Positions 55,297-64,000 of a stretch of DNA of 64,000 bases are shown here, in pieces. The number at the start of each line of letters is the position of its first letter. Within the stretch, counting starts at the first letter, position 1. This stretch comes from Eleusine coracana subsp. coracana. Taxonomy: Eukaryota > Streptophyta > Magnoliopsida > Poales > Poaceae. The notes under the pieces were generated by a model. That model was not told where the DNA came from, did not search any database, and saw only the letters and a program-made list of their open reading frames with translations. A program made the translations under genes and the position numbers. The stretch covers positions 32,804,432 to 32,868,431 of the forward strand of contig CM064417.1 in NCBI GenBank assembly GCA_032690845.1, given 5' to 3'.

Positions 55297-55845
55297 ATAT
55301 TAGGCCCTTGGAGATGTCCAAGTTTTCATAACTGAAAATTCCATTCCACTTCTTTTTCCTTTCATCCTTTGGAGAGTTGTGTTATGGTGTTGAGCTGCTT
55401 CCATCTTGTCTTCCCTATTCTTCGGCGTGCACCGAGGAAAAGAGTCAGCGGAATCTCCAAACCTTTATCATCGTGAAGCCTGCACGAGGGACGACAATAA
55501 GGTTACTGGGCAGCAGATGTGCGCGACCGCTTGAGGCTGATCTGTGACAATCTGTGTTGCCTCATCGGCGAATTACGATGTCTACATCGACGTTCTGCTT
55601 TGTCTACTATTTGCGCTAAATTAAGTGCCAAGAAACCCTACGTGAATCAATGTTGTGTTTTTAATTGTGTTGTTCTACTTGTTGCTAGAGTTGGTTTGCA
55701 TCATGAGTTTGAATGACCATAAAATTTGACTAAAACTAAAATTTGAAATTAGAATAACACGCATATTTTCAACAATCTAGAAACCTTATCACTGAGTTTA
55801 TTCTATTATTCTAGCAATGACTGGTGCTTCGGATGCAATAAAACC
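55297..55845 (+). repeat. First copy of the copia leader
   Basis: Text from ATATTAGGCCC through TTCGGCGTGCACCGAGGAAAAG, ATCGTGAAGCCTGCACGAGG and TAGAATAACACGCATATTT to ATGACTGGTGCTTCGGATGC closely parallels 56549-57105. It ends at AAACC, five bases before which gag begins to be readable, and is cut there by a gypsy LTR. Confidence 0.75.
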
Positions 55846-56548
55846 TGATGAGGACATCACACCTATGGATACACACAACACTCCTCCAACTAAAATGAAA
55901 GTTCATGTGCATCACCTGAATTTACAGGTGGGATCATTTCTAATGTTTTGTTTATGTGGTTTTGAGAACAGATTGCTACCTAATGAATTAATCATTGTTA
56001 GGAACAATGGAGATGATGATGAGATAGATAGGGAGGTGATTGGAGGCGTGATGGGGCAGCAAGGACATCCAGGCCAAGGTGGAGGCCCAATCCAAACCGA
56101 CTTCGAGTCTGTTTCGAGGCCCAGGACCAGTCTACTCTAAAACGGACGTCCAGGACGCATACGGACTCAGATTTGGACATTCTACATACGCTGGAAAGAT
56201 AACGAAAAGAAATTTCCAACCCAACCAGCCCCATGTCAAAATTCATCCTGAGCAGTTGGCAATCCTCGAAACAAGTCGACGTCCAGAATCTATCCTGGTG
56301 CTACGACGCCGTAATTGGTCTTTGGGCCATGTATCGAGTTGAGCCCACTTTGGGCTGCATCCAGGGGATGGTGCACGACCCTAGCATCCTCATATACAGA
56401 CACCGTCTTTTCATTAGAGTTTAGGTTTTGCTTAGATTATTCTGTTAAGAACAGTTTTACTGTTTGAACAGTTTGTGAGATCCCAACTTGTGAGATTCAT
56501 CGTATACTTGCAAATTTGGTTACATTCTTCTTTGTTCTTACTCGTATT
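55846..56548 (+). repeat. Truncated gypsy LTR with coding cassette
   Basis: It begins TGATGAGGACATCAC exactly like the LTR starts at 50169, 23961 and 20978. It encodes MDTHNTPPTKMKVHVHH onward, then continues as LTR text (TTGTGAGAT, TTCTTCTTTGTTCTTACTCG). It lacks the final roughly 220 bases of a full LTR and passes directly into the second copia leader. Confidence 0.75.
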
Positions 56549-57072
56549 CTTATATTAGGCCCCTAGAGACATCCAGGTTTCCAGAATGTGAAAATTCACT
56601 TCCACTTCTCCTTCTTTCCATTGGAGAACTGTGATGTGGTGTTGAACTGCTTTCATCTCACCGGCCTTATTCTTCGGCGTGCACCGAGGAAAAGGTGAGC
56701 GGAATCTCTGAGCCTTTGCCATCGTGAAGCCTGCACGAGGGGTGGCAATAAGGTTCCTGGGCAGCGTATCTGCTTGACCGCTCCAGGCTGATCTGCGATG
56801 ATTTGTGCTGCCTCATCGATGATCGACAACATCTACGTTGACGGTCTGCTTCGTCTACAATTTGCGTTGTTTTAAGCGCCGCCAAACCCAACGTGAGTTC
56901 TAATGGATCCCCTGGTTTTTATTGTGTTGCTCTGCCTGCTACATGTGTTAGTTTGCATAACGAGTTTGAACAATCATGAAATTTGCTAAAACTAAAATCT
57001 GGAATTAGAATAACACGCATATTTCCAACAATCCAGAAACCTTATCATTGCGTTTATTCTATTATTCTAGCA

Positions 57073-58049
57073 ATGGTCGGTGCTTCGGATGCAATGAAAC
57101 CTGAGAAGTTTGGCGATGGTAAAAACTCAGTCATTGGCAGACTAAAGTCAGATTCTGGCTTATGTCAATGGGACTGTGGTGGGTGATCCACCCAGTAATG
57201 CCATTCACGGTTGAGCAGACCACTGTTTCTCCCACAACGCGCGATTCGGCGCTTGGCTGCATCTTGACCCTTTTAGCGGATAATTTGTATGATGTGTATA
57301 TGAATTATACCGATCCTACTGAGTTGTGGGATGCACTTGAGTGTAAATATGCCGTCTCTGAAGCCGGTCGCCTGTTGTACACGTGTGAGCAACTCTTTGA
57401 CTTCAGCATTGATGCTGCAAAGTCGATAGTGTCTCAAGCTCACGAGTTACAGCTTCTGGTCGGAGGGATTGCAAGTTTGGGATGTCATCTGCCTGATCGA
57501 GTTGTGGCAGCGGGCATTATTGCCAAACTCCCTGCCACGTGGAGAGATTTTGCCACGAGCATGAAACACAAGAGGGAAGATATCTCAACTAAGAATCTGA
57601 TTATAGCCCTCGATGTGGAAGAAAAGGCAAGGGCTAAAGAGGCTCCAAGCACTCCTGCCACTGCAGAGAATGGTGCTAGTGCAAATGTTGTAGTTGAAAA
57701 GAAAAATTACTACAACAAGAACAAGGGTAAAATGCAGGCTAGTGGAAAGCCTAAGAAAACCACTAACTTCAAGAAGAACAATGCGAAAAGGGACAGCAGA
57801 ACATGCTATGAGTGTGGCAAACCAGGGCATCTAGCAAAAGATTGCCGCCACCACAAAGACAATTCTGATGGACAGCAGAAGAAGGCTATCAATGTAACAA
57901 TTGGCAAAAAGAACGATGATGAGACCGATCCTTCTAGGTATGGTAATTTACCATTTGTTTTTTCAGCCATTCAATCTTTGGATTGGTGGGTTGATACGGG
58001 CGCCAATGTTCATGTGTGTTCTGATTTGTCTATGCTCTCTTCTTACTAG
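57073..58049 (+). pseudogene. Copia gag and protease
   Basis: Gag starts MVGASDAMKPEKFGDG at 57073 and shifts frame near 57160. It continues TDPTELWDALECKY, with SWRDF-like and LPATWRDFATSMKHKREDIS wording, a Lys-rich linker, and CYECGKPGHLAKDC (a complete C-x2-C-x4-H-x4-C knuckle). The protease follows as WWVDTGANVHVCSD with an intact D-T-G. A TAG at 58047-58049 interrupts it. The same frame continues to integrase. Confidence 0.85.
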
Positions 58050-59183
58050 GGGATGCAGTCCTCCTCCATCCTGATGGGAAATGGATCAGCTGCTTTTGTT
58101 CTTGGTGTTGGTACGGTCGAACTAAAGCTCACTTCAGGGAATACTGTCCTTTTGAAGAACGTGTAGCATGCTCCTATAATAAACAAGAACCTAATTAGTG
58201 TTTCCTTGTTGTGTCAGGATGGTTATAAGTTAGTGTTTGAGTCAAATAAACTTGTAATGTCCAAGTTTGGAAACTTTATTGGCAAAGGCTATGTAAGCGG
58301 AAGCTTGTTCTGCTTGAATACTTTTGATTATTCCTATAATCTGATTGTTGCATCCAAGATTAATAAAATATTTGTGAGGCTGACGTGTGGCACTCATATA
58401 TTTGTCATATTGGATTTGACACCATTGCTAGAAATGTCCAGATTAGAACTTATTCCTAACTTCAATATTGTCAATGAATCAAAGTGTCAATCTTGTGTGC
58501 AAGCAAAACAACCTCGAAAACCATTTAAGAGTTTAGAGGAAAAGAGATATTTGGCACCATTAGATCTTATTCATTCTGATCTGTATGAAATGAATGGATT
58601 GTTGACAAGAGGAGGCAAGAGATATTTCTTGACTTTGATTGATGATGCTACTCATTTTTGCTATATTTACTTGCTAAAAACTAAAGATGAAGCTCTACAT
58701 TACTTTAAAATTTATAAGGCCGAGGTTGAGAACCAACTTGAGAGAAAAATCAAATGATTACACGATGATCGTGGAGGAGAGTATACCTCAAATGATTTCT
58801 CTCAATTCTGTGTTGAACATGGTATTATCCATGAAGTAACACCACCATATTCACCTCAAGCGAATTGGGTGGCTGAGAGAAAAAACCGAACTCTAATAGA
58901 TTTGGTGAATGCCATGTTAGAGAGCACCGGTATGCCCTATGAATGGTGGGGGGAAGCTATCTTGACAGATAATTTTGTCCTAAACAAGGTAGTGACTAAA
59001 AACAGAGAAGTCACTCCCTATGAGGGATGGAATGAGAGAAAACCCAACGTCAATTTCTTGAGGACTTGGGGCTGTCTGGCGAAGGTTAATTTACCTAAGC
59101 CGAAGAAGAGAAAGCTTGGACCCAAAATAGTAGATTGTGCATTTTGGGATATGCACATAACAGTACGGCCTATAGATTCTTAG
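58050..59183 (+). pseudogene. Copia protease end and integrase
   Basis: The frame of the gag-protease part continues with stops at 58047, 58168 and 58755. It contains GAG-pre-integrase wording (KCQSCVQAKQPRKPF), then DLIHSDLYEMNG, RYFLTLIDDATHFCYIYLLK, DDRGGEYTSNDF and VAERKNRTLIDLVNAMLE. The D, D and E of the catalytic triad can all be read. The integrase would insert the cDNA; the stops prevent this without readthrough. Confidence 0.85.
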
Positions 59184-60346
59184 TAGTTAAATCTGATACT
59201 CCTGAACAAAGTGTGAATACTATCATGGAGTCGAGAGATGCTGCATTCTTTGAGGATATATTTCTTATGAGAGCAGAAGGTAACACTTCTCAGAGTGAGA
59301 ATTATCACAATCATGTGAATGCTCCTGAAGATGACACACCACCATGTGAGATAAACGATGAATTATACACACCATCTAAAGAAGATGACAATATCATCAA
59401 TGAAGCTCCTCGTAGGAGTAAGAGACAAAAGATTGCGAAATCTTTTGGTGATGACTATATTGTATATCTTGTGGATGATGTGCCCAACACACTTTTAGAG
59501 GCTTATGCATCTCTAGATGCAGAATATTGGAAAGAGGCAGTCAGCAATGAGATCGACTCTATCATGTCAAATAGGACTTGCGAGATCACTAAGTGTCCAA
59601 GCGGGTGCAAACCAATTGGATGTAAGTGGATCTTTAAAAAGAAATTGAGGCGAAATGGTACTATTGAAAAGTACAAGGCTAGGCTTGTGACCAAGGGATT
59701 CACACAAAGAGAAGGAGAGGATTTCTTTGATACATACTGTCCTGTTGCTCGAATTTCCACCATTAGAGTGTTCCTTGCGCTTGCAGCTTCCTATGGTCTG
59801 CATAGCCATCAAATGGATGTAAAGATCACTTTCCTTTATGGAGAGTTAGAGCAAGAGATATATATGGAGCAGTCATGTGGTTATAAAATTCGTGGGCAAG
59901 AGAACAAAGTGTGCAAATTGATAAAATCCTTGTATGGGCTTAAACAAGCACCCAAACAATAGCATGATAAATTTGACACCACTTTGACATCTGCTGGATA
60001 TAGCATAAACGAGGCAGATAAGTGTGTGTACTATCGTTATGGTGGGGATGAGGGAGTAATATTGTGCTTATATGTCGATGACATATTAATTTTTGGAACA
60101 AGCATAAGAGTAATTGATGAGATCAAAACTTTCTTGTCAAGGTGCTTTGACATGAAAGACTTGGGAATGGCGGATGTGATCCTAAATGTGAAGTTGACCA
60201 TTTTGGCTTTGAGGATTGTAAAATCTCTCCAACTCTCTATGATGCAATCATCAAGCTTCGAAAATTCGAAGGAGAAGGAAAAGATCACTGAGATATTCAC
60301 AAATAATTGGTTCCCTCATGTATCTTGTGGGTGCCATAAGACCTGA
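59135..60346 (+). pseudogene. Copia reverse transcriptase, C-terminally truncated
   Basis: This is frame-shifted relative to integrase near 59150. It reads EYWKEAVSNEIDSIMSNRT, GCKWIFKKKLRRNG, YKARLVTKGFTQREGEDF, PVARISTIRVFLALAAS, QMDVKITFLYGELEQEIYME, LYGLKQAPKQ, a stop (59960-59962), then LCLYVDDILIFG with an intact YVDD near 60080. After 60230 the text degenerates; a short GAIRPDISYAMSKLSRF segment in another frame is the start of the RT/RNase H connection. RNase H is not recognisable beyond about 60420. Confidence 0.85.
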
Positions 60347-60589
60347 CATCTCCTATGCTATGAGTAAACTGAGTCGGTTTACATCTGTTGGTCGTACCTA
60401 CGCACCCACTTATAACCGCAAGAGGACGGTGTACAATTGTAGCACTTTTTCCCTTGAATTGAATATTCCAAGGTTTATCAAATCCACTAGGACCTTGGGG
60501 ATAATTAAACAAAGTTAACAGTAAAAGACCTAGTCAAAGCTACTGTTGAATTTAGGTTGCGTGAGGGGGAGACTGGCCAGCGCAAAGGT

Positions 60590-61854
60590 GCACCAGACAG
60601 TAAATCTATCGTTGCGCCAATCGGCGCAGGAGTTGAGCCGATCGGCACACTAGTGAATCTAAGCCAAAGTGCGCCAGATGCCTTGTAAGCCTATGCTGTT
60701 AAGTGAGTAACCAGATATCTACTAGTGAGATCGTAACTAGAAAGTCTAATTAAATAGCATCACAATGGGTAATTACATAGATCAATGAAAACCTATAATG
60801 AATAAGACCACCCTGCTTTCCGAGCGGCTCCCGATTTATCGCTGCCGAGAGGAAACCCTTAATCGCGCGAGTATCTTACCCTACTCAACTATCCAATAGT
60901 GCTGCGCAGGCTTAGTGCTGTCACCGCTAAACCACACTACTAGCATCATCAAGCAACCATAATCAATACAATGTCCGAATACTATCCTAATTACCACGAT
61001 CAAGATAATATCAGCTTACTTAGCCTAGAACTAAGCAATTGGAATAAGCACATGCATGATTATAGAATCAAGACAGACAAATCACCAAAACCATCATCAA
61101 CATATTCAATCATCCTTGAGATACATAGAGTAAGATTCATCCCCGTCGAGATGGCCTACCTTGACGGATCAACTCCTAACACCAATGGTTCTAGAAACTC
61201 AACTAGAGATCTATTCTAACGGGGCAAGCCCCGGTGGCTCTAACTCACGGATCTGTTGTCCCTCTATAGCCTCCTTCTTTGCGGCTAGGGTTTACAAATA
61301 TTTATAGGGGTTCTACTCATAAAGGACTCGGTTTCTAGCAAATAAGGCGGCTGCGCCGATCGGCGCAGGATTGCGTCGATCGGCGCAAGCCGTGTCTTCT
61401 CTGGTTTTTTCTCCGAGTCGGTTCCTCTGTCTTCCACAGCTGCCATATGGGCCTTTTCGTTTGAGATAAAGTCTTGTACTGCACGTCGAGATCTTGAAGT
61501 TCCATAAATCTTCTAGGAAAATATCTTCAAGTGTCTTGCACAGATAAACTTCCATAAACATGTGGAATGGGCCTCGGTCACTTCTGTAGGCCAAAACATC
61601 CTAGCGCCGACCGGCTCATGGACTGCACCGATCGGCACACTGGGCTTCTTCAGTGCTTTTCGTCGGTTCTGGATTCCTGTCCTCTCCAGCATCACTTTAA
61701 TCATCAATTTTACCTGTTTCTGTAATAAAGCTCCAAAACAACGCATATACAAATATATAGACAATATCATAGGTAAATGGCCTAAATTAGTATCAATTAT
61801 GCTCTAATTGGGGTAATATTCACATATAAAAGGGGCACTTGGGAAGTGGCAACA
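60590..61854 (-). repeat. 3' LTR of a minus-strand gypsy (Athila-like) element
   Basis: On the minus strand the LTR starts TGTTGCCACTTCCC at 61854, directly after a G-rich tract. It has a TATA-like word (CCCTATAAATATTTG near 61305-61291) and several copies of GCGCCGATCGGCGC-type words. The distal edge near 60590 is approximate, set by the end of copia text. Confidence 0.6.
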
Positions 61855-61868
61855 GTTCCCCCACACTT
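61855..61868 (-). other. Polypurine tract of the minus-strand gypsy element
   Basis: On the minus strand AAGTGTGGGGGAAC immediately precedes the LTR start. The AAGTGTGGGGGA phrase is typical before the 3' LTR of plant Athila/Tat elements. Confidence 0.65.
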
Positions 61869-63495
61869 AAACCTTTGCTCGTCCCGAGTAAAGTAAAAGA
61901 AAGAAAAATCAAAAAACATACACTTTCTATCATAAAAGATATCTCAAATCAGCAAATGTTGAGCATTGTTCTATTGTGGTGTATTTCATATTGGTATTCA
62001 GCAAAATAGTTCAAATATGGGCATAAAGCTTAAAGTTTCTCCCCAAAGCAGTAGATCATGTCCAACTCACAAATTATAACTTTTCCACACATGTAAATTA
62101 CTTAAAAGATTGTTGTGAATATAGAGAATCTATCTTCCAAATAATCCAAGGCAACAACTCATCTTTCAAATCACTCAACCTATATCCTACAACATAATGA
62201 TCAAATAATATTAGTGTAAGGCTTATATGAGTAGCTAGGTGAGGTAATTCAAGGATTGCAAACATAAATCAAGAATATATTGTAAAGCTAGGAGATTATT
62301 CTTTGTTGGAATTATAGAAACTTATCAAGATGGCCATTAAGAAAGAAAAATTTAAGAAAGGACTCACACTTTGGATATGTGGACATGTGCATAGCAAAAA
62401 TTTGATCTTGGAAGATTGCACATGGTTGGAATGATTTATGGCTATATTAGAATGAATTTCGAGAATAAGCATGTCATATACCATCCCCCCACACTTCAAA
62501 TTTTTCTAGTCCCTTAGCAAACAGCAGAGCTTTTCTCTTTTTTTTCACTTCTTGTTTCTCCCTTTTTTTATTTTGCTCTCTGCTGCGCCGATCGGCTCAG
62601 GGTGCGCGGATCGGCTCTCAACCCAAATTCACCAACATTTGTTGGTATTTGATCCGTCTGGCTTCAACATTTATTCAAGAATTAAATACAGCCAGAAATA
62701 TAGGATGTGGTCAAGGAATAATACTCAACAAGATGTTTTGGGTTTATGGTAGTATACTCAGCGGAATTGAATTTTTGAATTAGTAATTCAAGGCTAGAAA
62801 AAGATACACAAAGAATTGCCATCTTAGTAAAGTTCATACCAAAAAGAATTAAATCCTAACCGAACTCAACTATCAATTTAATGTTTATCTACATATCAAA
62901 GGTTCATGAGTATTGCTCAAAATATGGCATTGGTAGGTAAGGATCTTGAAAATAATAAGTTCCAAAGTTCACAACATGAAAATTTATTTATGAAAAGATT
63001 GGTACTAAGTTATCATCACAAACTGGACAACACAAATGAAGCACATGGGTACTCAAAATTGCTCCACATATGACATATTTGCCGAATAATCATTAAGTGT
63101 AAGTTCAAAATTTTATTCAATGCTCAACATTATTTGGTCTTCATCAACACTTTTCAAGAAAGAATAAATAATTCAATTCTCCTAAAAGAGCATAACCCCC
63201 ACCATTATATTAAGATCAAAACTCGAATACATGGTGATGATTTTTGCACACACTTGCATGAAAATAAAACTACTACTAACACACTTGCATGAAAATAAAA
63301 CTACTACTAACACACTTTCATGAAAGTAAGCTACTACTTACTACTACTAACACACTTGCATGAAAGTAAGCACACCCGATACATGGTTTCCCAACCCGCT
63401 CTCACACACATAAGCAAATAAAGAAAAAGCTTGCAAAAGATAAAAGAAAACGCAAACCGGGAAACCGATACACGTGCCAACTCCTAGGCACTCTA
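61869..63495 (-). other. Non-coding 3' spacer of the gypsy element
   Basis: About 1.6 kb of AT-rich text without coding motifs lies between the last reading frame and the polypurine tract, a common feature of Athila/Tat-type elements. It includes a second CCCCCACACTT phrase near 62485-62495, GCCGATCGGC-type words at 62585-62617, and a 31-base tandem repeat at 63251-63370. Confidence 0.5.
63251..63370 (+). repeat. 31-base tandem repeat array
   Basis: The unit CACTTGCATGAAAATAAAAC plus an ACTACTACTAACA-type end occurs at 63251 and 63282, with two more degenerate copies to about 63370. It lies in the 3' spacer of the gypsy element. Confidence 0.85.
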
Positions 63496-63950
63496 GTCAT
63501 CTCAAGGTGGAGTTGGTGGCTGATCGAAGCCATAGCACCGCGCCTTGAGTCGCTCGAACTCCTCCACCATCGCATCTTTGTCCCTCCATTGGGACGTGAC
63601 TTCCTCCACGCGCTCGATGTAGTGCATATTGTTGTCGAGGTACCCCTGCATGGGCACAAAAAAGTCTGCACCGGGCACAGGTAGCACCACAGGTACACGC
63701 CCTTGGTACCTGTAGTCGATACCCGTGCTGAGGTAGGGAGCGCCGACCGGCGCGTGGCCTGCGCCGATCGGTGCAGAGAGCTGTGAACCGCCCGCTGCGT
63801 TGCTCCACCCTGACTGGTACTGATGAGGCCCCTAGCGTGACCCCCAGGAGTCCCACTTGCCGCCGGCTGCTGTAGATGTGTCTGGCTGTCAAACCTGCCA
63901 ACGGCGGTCCTTGAGAACTCGACCCCCCTCCAGGAGACCGTCCTCAAGCC
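63496..63950 (-). pseudogene. C-terminal part of a gypsy element reading frame
   Basis: The best coding frame on the minus strand reads VVLPVPGADFFVPMQGYLDN, then MHYIERVEEVTSQWRDKDAM, VEEFERLKARCYGF and stops at about 63502. A helical, charged C-terminus of this kind occurs in the gag or extra frame of Athila-like elements. I cannot place it more exactly. Two GCGCCGATCGG-type words lie inside the coding text at 63740-63776. The other long frames here are shadows. Confidence 0.4.
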
Positions 63951-64000
63951 AATTTCCTCCCTCCAGCTTGCGAGGGAGGAAAGCTCCTAGCTCTGCACAC

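Larger units (their letters stand above)
56549..60573 (+). mobile_element. Ty1/copia element, pol-bearing copy truncated at both ends
   Basis: The order is leader, gag with zinc knuckle, protease, integrase, RT, i.e. copia order with integrase before RT. A purine-rich GTGAGGGGGAGAC at about 60560-60572 may be the polypurine tract. RNase H is mostly missing and no LTR pair was identified. At least three in-frame stops and one frameshift show decay. It runs directly into an oppositely oriented gypsy LTR. Confidence 0.85.

Noticed and set aside
63230..63370. CRISPR-like array
   Set aside because: The 31-base units are contiguous without unique spacers and lie in a plant retrotransposon spacer. 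It is a tandem repeat.

Overview
This is eukaryotic, plant nuclear DNA, almost certainly from a grass and probably a panicoid. The reasons are LTR retrotransposons packed and nested in one another, CACTA subterminal motifs of the TTTGCCGAGTG type, a Helitron, a Tourist-like MITE, and one very GC-rich plant membrane-protein gene. No rRNA gene, intact tRNA gene or CRISPR array was seen. Everything below comes from reading the sequence. Family names rest on recognisable motifs and remembered family features, not on a search.

Layout. 1-8.6 kb: a decayed minus-strand Ty3/gypsy element (gag, protease, RT, RNase H), an inverted pair of related LTRs (4479-6640), an Athila-like gag-protease remnant and a LINE reverse-transcriptase remnant. 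8.6-11 kb: nothing recognised. 10986-19786: an LTR element bounded by a perfect 5-bp target duplication (AGAAG). It has gag-type coding only and is itself interrupted by a 2.8-kb LTR-like block. 20978-23961: pieces of a second gypsy family, including a perfect 234-bp-arm palindrome with a 3-base loop. 24.5-25.7 kb: an isolated LTR. 26.3-28 kb: a degenerate tandem duplication.

29.4-31.4 kb holds the one clearly intact gene, a single-exon 636-residue nodulin-like/NFD4-like major facilitator protein. 33722-35076 is a small CACTA element with an AAT target duplication. It lies just downstream of a two-exon gene for a small secreted cysteine-containing peptide (35595-35210, minus), possibly a pseudogene. 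37898-40392 looks like a Helitron carrying exon-like pieces and a complete MITE.

40.6-54.9 kb is a nest. A minus-strand gypsy element has its 3' LTR split by an 8.66-kb plus-strand copia-type element. That element has gag and an envelope-like region but no pol. The gypsy integrase reading frame runs across the polypurine tract into the LTR, so the LTR encodes the protein tail. This explains why isolated LTRs at 21, 23.9 and 55.8 kb each carry the same short coding cassette. 55.3-60.6 kb is a Ty1/copia pol copy with a duplicated leader. 60.6 kb to the end is the 3' part of another minus-strand gypsy element.

The elements do not act together as a system; the window is an accretion of insertions around one or two host genes. 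The least ordinary signals are the palindrome ending exactly at an LTR terminus, the LTR-encoded integrase tail, arrays of short palindromic words that differ between LTR families, and the copia-type element that kept gag and an env-like region but lost pol.
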